A stretch of DNA of 64,000 nt, taken from Symbiodinium natans (lineage: Eukaryota; Sar; Dinophyceae; Suessiales; Symbiodiniaceae). The stretch is taken from contig CAJNDS010000470.1 in NCBI GenBank assembly GCA_905221605.1, forward strand, positions 1 through 64,000. The letters run 5' to 3'. The notes below the pieces were generated by a model, which saw nothing but the letters and a program-made list of their open reading frames with translations, made no database searches and had not been told where the DNA came from. Every line of letters starts with the position of its first letter. Position 1 is the stretch's first letter. This document shows positions 20,338 through 30,589 of the stretch, one piece after another. A program made the position numbers and the translations under genes.

Positions 20338-20870
20338 GTTAGGGTTCTTGGTTTAGAGTTCTTTTGTTGAGGGTTTAGGCTTTCTTTAGGCTTTCTTCAC
20401 ATATACACATAACAGTAAAATAGCACAATCGGTTTAGGTGTTTGTTTGGAAGGTGGAAGGGGTGGGTGATTAGCGTTTTTGCACCGTCCGTGCTGAGTTA
20501 TAAGAGTTGTTGGGTTTAGGGATGTGGAAATATAGTGTTTAATGTTCAGGGCTTGTAGTAGGGTTTGTTAGTATGTGAGTTTGTTAGTATGTGAGTTTGC
20601 AATTCCATTAATACATGAAATTCATTGGTTCTTTTTTTTTTGTGGGGGGGGGGGGGGGGGGGGGTTGGGGGTTGGGGGTTGGGGGGGAGGGGGGGCTGTT
20701 CGGAATCTGGTTCAATCTTGAGTTTGGGTTGCATGGGTTCTGGGACGCTGTGCAGTCTGCATGAGTTGCGGAACCCCAAACCCGAAACCTTCCACGGAGA
20801 GGATGGCAGTATTTGAGCGGGAAACGGGTTTGTTTTTTTGGAGGGCTCAGACTTAAGAAGGGCACACGGG
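20338..20870 (+). other. Intron-like: degenerate G-type units, T/G homopolymers
   Basis: T10 and a G-rich run at 20630-20695 (GGGGTT repeats). A proline-rich reverse-strand frame is a consequence of the G-run. Confidence 0.4.
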
Positions 20871-20877
20871 TTGCACA

Positions 20878-21030
20878 CCCGCGAAACATACCCCGTAACA
20901 TACCCCGAAACATACCCCCGAAACATACCCCGTAACATACCCCCGAAATTGCAGGTAAAGTAGCTCATGATGCCGCGAAACATACCCGAAACATACCCCC
21001 GAAACATACCCGCGAAACATACCCCGACCC
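20878..21030 (+). repeat. ACATACCCCGAA short tandem repeat
   Basis: About nine imperfect copies of a 10-11-bp unit (CGAAACATACCCC, GTAACATACCCC), interrupted at 20950-20985. Confidence 0.85.
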
Positions 21031-21276
21031 CAACACGTGTCGCACGCCTCCCCATTAAAATACAAGCCCAGTTGTAATGGTAGTTCTCTCAATTCGGGCC
21101 CCTTTTCGCATTTTTATTTTAAGGGTGCCGCACTATACAAAAAGGAACCTGAGAAGGGAACTTAAAGTAGAGAACTACTCAAACAAGTTTACGTAAACCC
21201 TACAGATCTAGGCAAGATTCACACTGGTGGCAAGAGAGCTTGACATGCCCTTCGCTGGCAACACCCCTCCGTGACT

Positions 21277-21320
21277 CCTAAACCCTAAACCCTAAACCCT
21301 AAACCCTAAACCCTAAACAG
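21277..21320 (+). repeat. CCCTAAA array ending in CAG
   Basis: Five units followed directly by AACAG, the acceptor of the exon at 21321. Confidence 0.9.
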
Positions 21321-21355
21321 GTGGACGACCTGGCAGATTTGTCGGAGGCCTTCAG
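21321..21355 (+). CDS. Putative short internal exon
   Basis: CCTAAACAG|GTGGACG... reads VDDLADLSEAF and ends TTCAG|GTTTAGGG. Here both splice signals are continuous with telomere-type units: C-type at the acceptor and G-type at the donor. Confidence 0.6.
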
Positions 21356-21765
21356 GTTTAGGGTTTTTAGGGCCTGGGACCCATGTGTGTGGTTGAGTTC
21401 TTGTGGGATTGCTAATGAATGTGCTGAAGTGGGGCGCAATGCTTCGCGTCCGCCGCCGGTGCCTTAAACCCCTCACCTAAACACTCCTCATGCCCATGTG
21501 CTGTTCTTGCAACCAAGCGTTGCCCTGTTGCACGTTTTGGGTTTTAGGTCGAATGCCTGAGAGAGAGAGAGAGAGAGGTTCCCTAACAAAAATAGTTGAC
21601 AACCCCTTTTCCCCTAAATGGTGACAGTTCCTAGTCGGGTGGCAACAAAACCCTAACCCACCCGTGCGGTGCGTCCGGCTATGCGGGAGCGAACAGAGAG
21701 CCATACCTGCACTACGGGTAGTTTGCTTGTCCGGTGGCCCAAACCCTAAGCCCCACAAACTGTAT

Positions 21766-21952
21766 AAACCCTAGAGCTAAACACTAAACCCTATAAACCC
21801 TAAAAAGCCTAAGAACCCTAAACCCTAAACTAAACCCTCAACCCTAAACCCTAAACCCTAAACCCTAAACCCTAAACCCTAAACCCTAAACCCTAAACCC
21901 TAAACCCTAAACCCTAAACCCTAAACCCTAAACCCTAAACTAAACCCCTGTA
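21766..21952 (+). repeat. CCCTAAA array, about 25 units
   Basis: Degenerate at the left, near-perfect from 21840. Confidence 0.95.
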
Positions 21953-22106
21953 AGCCTTATTATACTGTCTGGTTGCTGAGCGACCAAGTCTTGAAAGGAT
22001 GCCTCCAGCCTGCAAGGAGTACAAGCCATAAGCCCGAGGCCCAGTCGGAGTTCCTTTGCCCGGTAGTTGGGTTTCGGGCGTGTGTGTAATAAATAGATAG
22101 AAAAAA

Positions 22107-22137
<31 letters not shown>

Positions 22138-22395
22138 TATATATGCATATAATTCTTTTGTATTCATATATAACTATTCATATATATATATATATGTATT
22201 TATTTGTTCGATGACAAGGCATATGGAAGATACATGATGCGGGTACAGAACATAATTAATGTTATATGACATGGTCTTGTAATATGATGAAAGATCTGAA
22301 TCTGTAGGCTTAGGACAAGGTATCTCATCAGGACTTATGGGGCTGTAGTTGTATTTTGGCTTGTTTAAGGCTCAAAGAGAGTTGCAGGCTTAGTT
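21953..22395 (+). other. No supported gene; AT-rich microsatellites
   Basis: TACATA repeats at 22108-22145 and TATA at 22180-22196, otherwise unique AT-rich sequence. Confidence 0.4.
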
Positions 22396-22401
22396 CATCA
22401 G

Positions 22402-22451
22402 GGACTTGTAGGCATGTCGATGCGCTCAGCAGTTCGGGATCTGGCGACCAA
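22402..22451 (+). CDS. Putative exon before a family D intron
   Basis: Acceptor GTTCATCAG. The frame TCRHVDALSSSGSGDQ ends in phase 0 at ACCAA|GTACTTGG and continues into AQLLKKK at 22586. An alternative open frame reads GLVGMSMRSAVRDLATK. Confidence 0.45.
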
Positions 22452-22585
22452 GTACTTGGAGGTTCATGGTACCTATTCACCAAGTATAACTGTACTTCTA
22501 ACCCACTCATAAAGCCCCTCAAGTGCCCTAATGTGGTTCTAAGTACAGTTATAGCTACAGTTATAATCGGTTCCTCCCAGTTAAG
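22452..22585 (+). mobile_element. Family D element as a probable intron
   Basis: Starts GTACTTGGAGGTTCATGG and ends TTCCTCCCAGTTAAG. The partner copy at 54601-54732 shows full inverted ends (TTGGAGGTTCATG / CATGAACCTCCAA). Confidence 0.5.
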
Positions 22586-22695
22586 GCGCAGCTGCTCAAG
22601 AAAAAGGTGGGGCGGCTGCCGCAGTGGCCGGAGTGGCCTGGACCACGGTTATCTTTGTCACAGTGGGGAACATTTTACATCTTCAAGGGTACTTA
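22586..22695 (+). CDS. Putative exon after a family D intron
   Basis: Frame AQLLKKKVGRLPQWPEWPGP... open to TAA at 22693-22695, in phase with 22402-22451. It may be a last exon or may end earlier at AAAAG|GTGGGG. Confidence 0.4.
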
Positions 22696-22983
22696 AACTC
22701 AACAAGGAATAGAAATTTGAATGTTAATAATATCCCAGCCATGAACTACTTATATGGTTCAAAGTTTAAGACGCGAGCTGTTGAGGAGTTCAGGGTTGGC
22801 ATACCCACAGTTTACGTTCCAGGGGCCGCCCCGATTTAGCATCCGGGCTTCAGGAATTCATCTGTTGCCTCATGCTTTCTCTTGCACACCCTAAGCCCTA
22901 ATCCCTATACCCTGATCCCTATACCCTAAACCCCAAACCCTAAACCCGAAACCCTAAACCTCCCCCCCCCCCCCCCCCCACAG

Positions 22984-23040
22984 GACTCCTTTGTCTCCCA
23001 GGCTCCGAAGGTGAATACGAGCTCCCCTCGAGATTCTAGG
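22984..23040 (+). CDS. Putative internal exon
   Basis: A C-run and CACAG acceptor, frame DSFVSQAPKVNTSSPRDS, ending ATTCTAG just before the family E element GATGCCCAGTGG. Donor possibly AAG|GTGAAT at 23011. Confidence 0.45.
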
Positions 23041-23127
23041 ATGCCCAGTGGTGCCCTTATTCCTTTTTGGGGGGGTTTAGGTTCACTTATAAACCCCTTT
23101 CAGCAAAAAAGGGCACCCTTTTTTAGC
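23041..23127 (+). mobile_element. Family E element
   Basis: GATGCCCAGTGGTGCCC at the left, GGGCACCC near the right end. Confidence 0.45.
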
Positions 23128-23173
23128 CTAGGTTACTTGATTGATTGATTGATGGACAAAGAAGTCCCTGCAG

Positions 23174-23240
23174 CAGAAAGAATTGCTGCACGGGCGCGAG
23201 AACCTCCGAGTTCGGCGCAACGCCCCGAACTGTTACTGGG
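23174..23240 (+). CDS. Possible internal exon
   Basis: Acceptor TCCCTGCAG, frame QKELLHGRENLRVRRNAPNC..., end near TGG|GCAGCC. Confidence 0.45.
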
Positions 23241-23319
23241 CAGCCTAGGATTCAGAATTAGGGTTGGGGTTGGGCCGGGCTTCACGCAGGCCGTCGAGCC
23301 TCCATGTGGTGCACTGCCC

Positions 23320-23460
23320 TGGGATGTTCCCCCTTATTAAGGGTTTAAGGGTTTAAGTGTTTAAGATGTTCCCCCTTTTACTGATAGAATTACTAGGGAT
23401 TGTAGTACCCCCTATTATAATCCCGAAAAGGGACTGCCAGTGCAAGGGGCAACCATCCAA
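23320..23460 (+). mobile_element. Family A element, nested or tandem
   Basis: Two GATGTTCCCCCTT starts (23321 and 23368) and one end AAGGGGCAACCATCC. Confidence 0.5.
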
Positions 23461-23493
23461 AGAAACCCTAAACCCTAAACCCTAAACAGTCAG

Positions 23494-23568
23494 GTCATCG
23501 AGGAAGTTGGCCTGGAGATCCTGGCTGAAACGCTCCGAAATCCGGACGTGTCACCGGCCATAAACGCC
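23494..23568 (+). CDS. Putative internal exon, 25 codons
   Basis: CCCTAAACAGTCAG acceptor, frame VIEEVGLEILAETLRNPDVS... to INA, donor AACGCC|GTTACC. Phase 0, compatible with the next segment at 23710. Confidence 0.6.
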
Positions 23569-23709
23569 GTTACCCTTTAGGCTCTGTCCCCCCCTTGGGA
23601 ATTATTTTTTGTTGTTTATATAAAACCCAGGAGGATATTAAACATATTGTTTTTATTCAGGTTCTAAGAAAAGTATAGTTAGGCTCGAGGTCTGTCGGTG
23701 GTTTCGTAG

Positions 23710-23976
23710 GTGGAAAGAGAGAGACAGCAAATGCACATGCCTCACCGCCCCCATAGCTGGGGCGATGAAGCTCTGAACCTACTGCGCTCTCAGTATACTT
23801 GGTGGCCTCAGACTGAATCTGACCAGGGGTGCATCTGTTCCTTAGACTGCCGTACGAACCAGGGCTACACTGTCCTCGCAGATCTCGCAGCATACGCGAC
23901 AGGCGACAGCAGAAGACCTTCGCTCCCACCTGCGCCGCCCCCTGCAAAAAGCCATGGGATAGTTTGGGCTCGCTAA
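23710..23976 (+). CDS. Putative exon (possibly terminal)
   Basis: Acceptor TTTCGTAG, open frame VERERQQMHMPHRPHSWGDE... for 88 codons to TAA 23974-23976. The intron 23569-23709 shares internal sequence with the long family C copy. It may be shorter than the full open frame. Confidence 0.45.
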   Translation: MERERQQMHMPHRPHSWGDEALNLLRSQYTWWPQTESDQGCICSLDCRTNQGYTVLADLAAYATGDSRRPSLPPAPPPAKSHGIVWAR

Positions 23977-24058
23977 GTCCGGTAGGTGGATGTGGGTTGC
24001 ACTTGACATTTTGAACCCCCAAGCAACCCTAAACCCTAAACCCTAAACGTCCGCGCAG

Positions 24059-24101
24059 GCAAAAGATCCAGCACATCATCAGCCTAAAGGACGCCATTTG
24101 A
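24059..24101 (+). CDS. Possible exon fragment
   Basis: CGCGCAG acceptor after CCCTAAA units, frame QKIQHIISLKDAI then TGA. Confidence 0.35.
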
Positions 24102-24402
24102 GTCGCGGTCACTTAACATCCCAGACCCCGGGGGCGTAGCCGGGTGGTGGTTTTGTGCCCCCTTTTTTTTCCCTAGGTTCCCTCATAAAGTAAGCAATCC
24201 CAGAAAGGGAGCCCTTATTATAATGTGGGTACAGGGCTACCCCAAGTCCAAAAAGTAGATCTTTAAGGGTATAGCCAATAGCAGTGTTGGGTACAATGTG
24301 GGCGGTTCTACCATCAGTCCGGAAAGCTGACCGGATTCCCTAAGAGTTGTAAAAGGGGTTGCTTTCGTAGCCCTAAACCCCAAACCCTAAACCCTAAACC
24401 AG

Positions 24403-24485
24403 AGGTGAAGAAAGATTTGGCAGGCGTGCTGGACATACCTCTTAGTTTGACACAAGTCGAAGGGACAGGACCTGAACGAACCTGA
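24403..24485 (+). CDS. Possible exon
   Basis: CCTAAACCAG acceptor, frame VKKDLAGVLDIPLSLTQVEG... to TGA 24483-24485. Confidence 0.4.
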
Positions 24486-25102
24486 ATCAGCAAAAGTGAA
24501 CTTTGCATCAAGCGCAACAAAGCTGGATCCGCAGTGGAATCTTCAAAAACCAGCAGCAAGATCCTTCTTAGTAATTATGTTTATTTCTTATTATTGTTAT
24601 TATTATTATCATTATAGTTACTTATTATTATATTTACTTTTTATCCTTCTTAGGACACACAGGCTGTGTTAACCCCCTCCCATAAACAACCCTTAGCCGC
24701 GAAGCCCGGCAATCTGAGCCCCTTATCCCGAAACCCAGCCCTAGACCCTCCCCCCCCCCCCCCTCCAAAAAGAAAAGAAAGCCTAAACCCTAAACCCTTG
24801 TCAAAACCCTAAACCCTAAGCCACTAAGCTATGATGCAGGGGGTGGGGGTTGCCTGCGGTGGTCGCACTATACCGCTTAAAGTGCCATGAGCCCCCCCCC
24901 CCCCCCCTTCGAGCCCAACTTGCGGTGTAGCTTGTACCCTAAGCCCTAAAACCTAAACCCGAAAACCTAAACCCTAAACCCAGGCTTAGCCTGTTGCAAA
25001 AGGTTTAAACTCTAGGGACCCTGGGCCGGGTCAACTGAGTACCAAAGGTCTAAGGGGCGATTGGGTTTAGGGTCTAGGGTTTAGGGTCTAGGGTTTAGGG
25101 GG

Positions 25103-25197
25103 TGGGATGTTCCCCCTCTAGCAGTCCTTAATGGGGATTCTAGTACGCCCTATTATGCCCTAGTAAGGACTGTTAGTACAAAGGGGAAGATCCCAAG
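25103..25197 (+). mobile_element. Family A element
   Basis: GGGATGTTCCCCCTCTAGCAG at the left, CTGTTAGTACAAAGGGGAAG and ATCCC at the right: inverted termini over about 94 bp. Confidence 0.65.
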
Positions 25198-25278
25198 TTT
25201 AGGGCTTAGGGGGCCAATGGCAAACAGGGTCGACTGCAGCTCGGGGCTTGTGCACCTTACAGGGTTCGGTTCCCTACG

Positions 25279-25510
25279 TAAACCCTAGACCCTAGACCCT
25301 AAACCCTAGACCCGAAACCCTAAACCCTAAACCCTAAACCCTAAACCCTAAACCCTAAACCCTAAACCCTAAACCCTAAACCCTAAACCCTAAACCCTAA
25401 ACGCTAAACCCTAAACCCTAAACCCTAAACCCTAAACCCTAAACCCTAAACCCTAAACCCTACCCTAAACCCTAAACCCTAAACCCTAAACCCTAAACCC
25501 TAAACCCTAT
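25279..25510 (+). repeat. CCCTAAA array, about 32 units (longest in the window)
   Basis: Near-perfect, with CCCTAGA variants at the left and single ACGCTAA and CCCTACC interruptions. It directly precedes the exon at 25537. Confidence 0.97.
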
Positions 25511-25536
25511 CCCTCCTTTTTCCTTCGCTGGGCCAG

Positions 25537-25627
25537 GAGGGAAATTACACTTTGCGGGCCGAGCTCAAGAAGGCACCGCTTCGTCAGATGCCTTGCCCTT
25601 TTCGCCGCCATGTTGCCTCATCAAGGG
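25537..25627 (+). CDS. Putative internal exon
   Basis: Pyrimidine-rich CCCTCCTTTTTCC then GGGCCAG acceptor, frame EGNYTLRAELKKAPLRQMPC..., donor TCAAGGG|GTGTGG. Confidence 0.6.
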
Positions 25628-25879
25628 GTGTGGCTTCAACTGGCATCGGGGTCCAAACCCTAAACCCTGAACCCTAGTCCCTAAACCCTAAACCTCTGCC
25701 ACCTTCCTTCTTTAAGGGGGGCATTGGGCCCTCTGGGTGGGTGGTGTGATGCTTGCTCTACGTAGGCATGGCTGTGCTTCACTTGCAGTTTGGCCCAGAC
25801 TCAGCTTTAAGAGGGCTCTAGCACGCATCCAGCCCTGTCGTTGATTTCCATGTCCCACGCGCATGGAGCCCAGAACAGT

Positions 25880-26128
25880 CACGATGGGGGCATGGACTCG
25901 AGTGCAGCTTGGGCGACACGAACCTCGAAGCCCTCGCAGGGAAAGCCCGCGGCCCACCTCGAAAACCTGAAGCTCTTCCTCTCACTCATCGATCAGCATC
26001 CCAAAACACTTGAGGAGGTGGTCGATTCCCGCAGGAAAACACTGGAGCGTAGGTCAATGGCCTGGCTTGCAAACATGGACCATTCAAGTTCCATCTCTCT
26101 TTGCGCCAGTGGCCAGGCTGTACTCTAA
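25880..26128 (+). CDS. Putative terminal exon
   Basis: Frame DGGMDSSAAWATRTSKPSQG, then KPAAHLENLKLFLSLIDQHP, then a charged segment to TAA 26126-26128. The start is uncertain; CCCTCGCAG at 25939 is one possible acceptor. It suggests a gene end near 26128. Confidence 0.5.
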   Translation, partial: HDGGMDSSAAWATRTSKPSQGKPAAHLENLKLFLSLIDQHPKTLEEVVDSRRKTLERRSMAWLANMDHSSSISLCASGQAVL

Positions 26129-26227
26129 TGATTTTGATTATTCTCACTACTAGTCTTATTCTTATTCTTTTTGTTACTATTCTTCTTCTTCAAACTATTA
26201 TTATTGTTATTGTTATTAGGCATGCAG

Positions 26228-26259
26228 GCTTCTTTTGGCGAACTCTCAACCCACGCAGG
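26228..26259 (+). CDS. Possible short exon
   Basis: GGCATGCAG acceptor, frame ASFGELSTHAG, consensus-like donor CGCAGG|GTAAGACTC. Confidence 0.35.
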
Positions 26260-26329
26260 GTAAGACTCCAAGTCCTCTCTGGAAGTTCGAAGCGAGTTGC
26301 TGAATGTAGGAGTTGTTTCAAACATCGGC

Positions 26330-27000
26330 GGCTGGAAGTCGCCACAGAATCATTTCCAGGAGCTTCTCAGAATAGCACGAGGCCTGTTCCGAGACCTGTT
26401 CCTCCCGTGTTTCTGCAGAGAATCGAGTTTGAGGCCTTATAATTTTCACAATCAACCCTATAAAGGGCCCTTTCTAGGGGGTCATTGGGTAGAATAGCCC
26501 ATCCCGGGTTGAGACACCCTAAGAATCGGTGCGCACCTCAGGCGCCGGCGACGTGAGTTCAGACGATTTGTGGCGCTCCATGGTCCAGCCACGGGTTGGT
26601 CCTGCGCACGTGTGCCAAGCGCGGGTGTGCAAGCAACGTTGCATCAGTCTCTAAGTAGTAGGTGCTTGAGTGTGCGTGCGTGTAGACCTGTGTATGGACA
26701 TGGGTATCTATGTATGTATGTGTATAATAAATCTGTACCAATCGCCTAGACGGCCTAGATGAATGAAATCTAGTCTTCAGAAGTCGAGGGCCGAGGGCCT
26801 GTCTTGAACCTCCACCGCTCATCTTGCTGAATCTTGCCGAGCTGACATCGCCGCATCTCCCATTCCGAAGGGTTTAGGGTTAAGGGTGTAGGGGGCAATT
26901 TTTCTAAGCGACAAACGGACACCCTAAACTCAGGCCATCAACCATAGCATGCCTTACGCCCAAAACATTGAACCATCCCCCTCTTCTCCCTGTCCTCGTG
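26330..27000 (+). other. No supported gene
   Basis: It includes a short palindromic element near 26455-26505 (AATAGCCCATCCCGG, compare 11132-11172) and unique sequence. Confidence 0.3.
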
Positions 27001-27003
27001 ACA

Positions 27004-27070
27004 AGGTTTAGGGTTTAGGGTTTAGGGTTTAGGGTTTAGGGTTTAGGGTTTAGGGTTTAGGGTGTAGGGT
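27004..27070 (+). repeat. TTTAGGG array, 9 units
   Basis: Starts CGTGACAAG|GTTTAGGG. Confidence 0.95.
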
Positions 27071-27850
27071 TCAATTTTGAAATTGAATTTTACAAGACTT
27101 GAACCACAAGCGGAAAGGACTTTCGAGACATGCTTTTCAGTAGGAAGACGAAGTGTTGCAGCTTTGCAGCCGTCGAGCCGAAAATCTTGGGAAATGCTTC
27201 GGGGAGGCTAGCAGATCGTTCATGCAAAGTTTCGATTCAACACAGTAGCCATGTCAACGATGGTACCGTAGGCGAAGCTCGGCGTGCTTATGCTGCAACA
27301 CCCAGAGTTGCACAGTAAGACGCTTATATGGCCAAACTGTTCCTTTCAGCGTCACCGTTCAGTGCTAATCCTACATTTGGGGTCTATACTGGGGGTCCCC
27401 TTCTTTCCGTAAACCCGCCATGTAGAGCCAACATGAGCCAACGTGGCCAGAGCTGTTACGAGACGATGAGCATTTTAGACACAGCTTCGCTGGCAGCCGA
27501 GTCTGGCAGTGGAGCTTATAGGACTCGTGGTTGCCGACTTGTTTCATGTGTGGGGATCGATCCAAAATAGATCCTAAACCCTAAACCCTAAACCCTAAAC
27601 CATTCTGATGGAAAATGTGATTCACCAAAAAGCAGGACCTCGCAATCTGCGTGCCAAGGCACATTTTATCAGCCATCACAAGGTGTGTACGTTCAAGGGG
27701 CCTCAAGACTTTGCATCGGTCAGCAGTCAAGCTGAGATTTAACCTTTGCTTCTTGAGAGCTTGCTGGTGCTGGAACTTCGTCGCCGCAGCAGAAGCTGTC
27801 TGGTGCGTCTGGTGATATGAGCAACCCTAAACCCTAAACCCGGCTATGAA
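27071..27850 (+). other. No confidently supported gene
   Basis: Open frames at 27130-27318 and 27328-27570 have ordinary composition but no convincing borders; four CCCTAAA units at 27573-27600. Confidence 0.3.
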
Positions 27851-27857
27851 ATCCCAG

Positions 27858-27934
27858 GCGAGGACTTTGTGTTATGTTGCCTCTCCTCCTGCCACACCAG
27901 CAGCAGGCCCCGTCGTTTCATCGCACATCTTAGG
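27858..27934 (+). CDS. Putative internal exon
   Basis: AAATCCCAG acceptor after CCCTAAA units, frame ARTLCYVASPPATPAAGPVV..., end near ATCTTAG. Confidence 0.45.
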
Positions 27935-28744
27935 GGCGCACTCGAAACCCTAAACCCGAAACCCGTTACCCCAAACCCTAAGCCCGTAAACCCTACTTAT
28001 TTGATACTCAGAAGAGCGCCGGTTCCAAGGCTTTCCAACGTTTCCAACCCGACACCAATGCACTTGGATGAGGTCATGGTGGCAAATCGAGCCCGCGCGC
28101 CCGGTCGTTGCAGAGCCTTCACCCTAAATCTTAGACCCGACATGAAATATACAATGAAAATATCAGGACCCGAAGCCCCAGGCCCCAACTGCTTTCCACT
28201 ATCACACTCCAAGCATCTCGAAGCCATTGAAGCCTCTAAGTTGGGAGGGCTCTGGCATCTTATCTGGCGGAATGCTTCTGATGAATCGCCCAAGTCACCT
28301 TCGTTGCAACAAGGAAGTAATGATTGAAGAAGGCTTCGTCGGTTTTGTATATTCTGCTGAAGTGATGTTTATAAGATTGATGCTGGATTATGGAACATCG
28401 TTTTTTTTGCAGACTTCAGATGCGCGTAATCGTTTCTGGTGCATTTTTTGCACATCATGCGCCGGCGATGCTGGTTCCCCACGGTCTTGCATACATGTGT
28501 TGCAACCGCAGCCTTTTTCGGCTCCATTCTCCAACTTTGGATCCCGTCGTGAGGTGCTCTAGACGTTGGGCTGGCATGCAGAACATGTGTGCCCTCCACA
28601 CCATGCAGAAACTTAGTAGTAGAGGAGGCAACCTTTAACCCTTTTTGGGGTGACATGCTTGCACAGGTCGCGCTTAAACTTTTTTTGGGGGGTACTGGAA
28701 TCCCTATTTTTCCAACAGGTGTACCATTTAGCCCCCCTGGATAC

Positions 28745-28808
28745 AGGGTTTGGGGTTTAGGGTTTAGGGGTTTAGGGGTTTAGGGTTTAGGGTTTTAGGG
28801 TTTAGGGG
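28745..28808 (+). repeat. TTTAGGG array with TTTAGGGG and TTTTAGGG variants
   Basis: Here the last TTTAG unit appears to supply the acceptor of the following exon. Confidence 0.85.
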
Positions 28809-28898
28809 CTTGCCGGACAACTAAGGAAAGAGGCCCGCTTGAAAGAGACGGAACACATGTTCCGTCAGATCGAGGACCTTGAAGGTTTCCGGCTGTCG
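28806..28898 (+). CDS. Putative coiled-coil exon
   Basis: Frame GLAGQLRKEARLKETEHMFR... then QIEDLEGFRLS, donor CTGTCG|GTAGAGCC; 31 codons, phase 0. It joins in frame to 29116 across a 217-bp intron containing a family E element and TTTTAGGG units. Confidence 0.6.
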
Positions 28899-28909
28899 GT
28901 AGAGCCTTG

Positions 28910-29115
28910 GTGTGCCCAGTGGTACCCTTTACCCTTTTTTGGGGTTTTAGGGTTTTGGGGTTTAGGGTTTTAGGGTTTTAGGGTTTTTGGGTTTTTGGGT
29001 TTTTGGGTTTTAGGGTTTTAGGGTTTAGGGTTTTGGGGGTTCTGGGTTCCATTCTAAGGTAACCAACCCCAAAAACGGGTGCCCCTGATTCTAATATGGT
29101 TGCTGGGCTACCCAG
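28910..29115 (+). mobile_element. Family E element split by a TTTTAGGG array
   Basis: GTGTGCCCAGTGGTACCC at the left and GGTTGCTGGGCTACCCAG at the right are inverted ends. The right end supplies the AG acceptor. A TTTTAGGG/TTTTTGGG array occupies 28938-29050 between them. Confidence 0.55.
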
Positions 29116-29199
29116 GAGCGCGATCCGGAAGTTTTCGAAAAGTGCATCAGATCCCGGCGGGAAAAGATGGACGCTTGGGCGCCGTGCGACTACTTGCGG
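29116..29199 (+). CDS. Putative internal exon, 28 codons
   Basis: CTACCCAG acceptor, frame ERDPEVFEKCIRSRREKMDA... to CDYLR, donor TTGCGG|GTTCGG (the frame stays open to 29220). In phase with 28806-28898. Confidence 0.6.
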
Positions 29200-29262
29200 G
29201 TTCGGCGCATTATGAAACTGAACCCTAAACCCTAAACCCTAAACCCGAGTCATTTCTGGCAG

Positions 29263-29360
29263 TCTTGGTCTCCAAGAAACGGAACACGGCTAAGGATCCC
29301 GAGTTCCCCGAGCAACCGGACAGCTCAAGTGAGATGAGGGGCCAGGATCAGAATTGCAGG
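29263..29360 (+). CDS. Putative internal exon
   Basis: TTTCTGGCAG acceptor after a CCCTAAA array, frame LVSKKRNTAKDPEFPEQPDS... to QNC, consensus donor TGCAGG|GTGAGTG. Confidence 0.6.
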
Positions 29361-29933
29361 GTGAGTGAAGCAAGTTTCCAAGAACACCACACCTCATCGA
29401 TGTCTAGCAACGTACAGGTTTGCGAGAATTTTGTTGTTTGTCTTTGAACGGTTCCCCGCACAAAAGCGTGGCATGGAGAGTCGAAGAAGGAGATGTACAG
29501 GCCTCGAGGCCTCCCCTGAAGCCACCGCATGTCCAACACATGCTTGGCTCATGATTGTAGTCGTAATCTTGTCCGAAGAATGTGGGTTTTGGGTTCAGAG
29601 CTTCTGACAGACCACGAATGTGGTTCAAGGAAGTCGCACACAAAATCAGGCAACCTCTGCCGACGTTCTGAGGATGCGCCCCTGCGAACCCGGTCCGCTT
29701 TGGCGGATGATGGCCGGCCGGGCAGTGACATAAGTGCTTCAGATTAGAGGCTTTAGGGTTTAGGGTTTAGGGTTTTGTTCTTGACTTCTTCGTTCTAGCA
29801 AACTAGCATCGTGAGGTCAATGCCGCGAGCAACGCCAGTTGCTTCACAAGCTTGAAGCTTGTCACTGCCACCCCCTGAACCCAAGAATCCTAGTCACAAG
29901 CTCTGCACATGAAACCGGCTTTGCCGTTGTAAA

Positions 29934-30085
29934 TGGGGGTTTCCGAGAATAGGGGTACCCTTTCTGCGGGTTCCCTTTTCAAGGATTTTAGTATTTTGGA
30001 GTATGCTAGGGGTCCCTAATTGTGGCAAACCCCGAAAATTTGCCCTAAACCCTAAACCCTAAACCCTAATTTTCGTAAATCCCCC
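29934..30085 (+). mobile_element. Family C element with a CCCTAAA array inside its right terminus
   Basis: Left end GGGGTTTCCGAGAATAGGGG. Right end AATTTTCGTAAATCCCCC, with four CCCTAAA units (30042-30069) next to it after CCCCGAAAATTTG. Confidence 0.55.
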
Positions 30086-30300
30086 AAAATTAGTAGAGCT
30101 GCTTTGAAGTTGGATGGATCACAGTAGGTCAGGGCCTCAGGGCCTTCTGTCGCCTGGCGAGGTGAAGAGCCCGGGGTGTGGGTTTAGGGTTCAGGGTTTA
30201 GGGTTCAGGAATCGGACCGTGAGCTAATTGGCTTGGGACTGAAAGTTTACGGATTCGTTTTGGGATGTGACGGCCTAGAAATTTCACAATGTTCCCATAG

Positions 30301-30464
30301 CACATGGCGGCGCATGAAGGTAGATGCCATTACACCAACCTCATCCGAGGGAATACGCTACCCCGCCCCGGCTCAGCGGCAGAGGTGTCCTTTATGCCAT
30401 GCCTACGGACCACCATGGAAATTCAGTTTCAAGTTGAGAATTCTGTTCCAGTCTGCCAAGAAGA
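30301..30464 (+). CDS. Putative internal exon, 54 codons
   Basis: GTTCCCATAG acceptor, frame HMAAHEGRCHYTNLIRGNTL..., later MEIQFQVENSVPVCQEE, consensus donor AAGA|GTGAGTC. Confidence 0.6.
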
Positions 30465-30589
30465 GTGAGTCTGCAGTTGCCGGCATGTTCCCCAAATCGT
30501 ATTCAGGGTTTGTTCTGAAGGGTTTAGGGTTTAGAGAACCCCCCTCCGCCCTGTTCCCCAAATCGGGATACAGCAATAGCAATAGTTAC

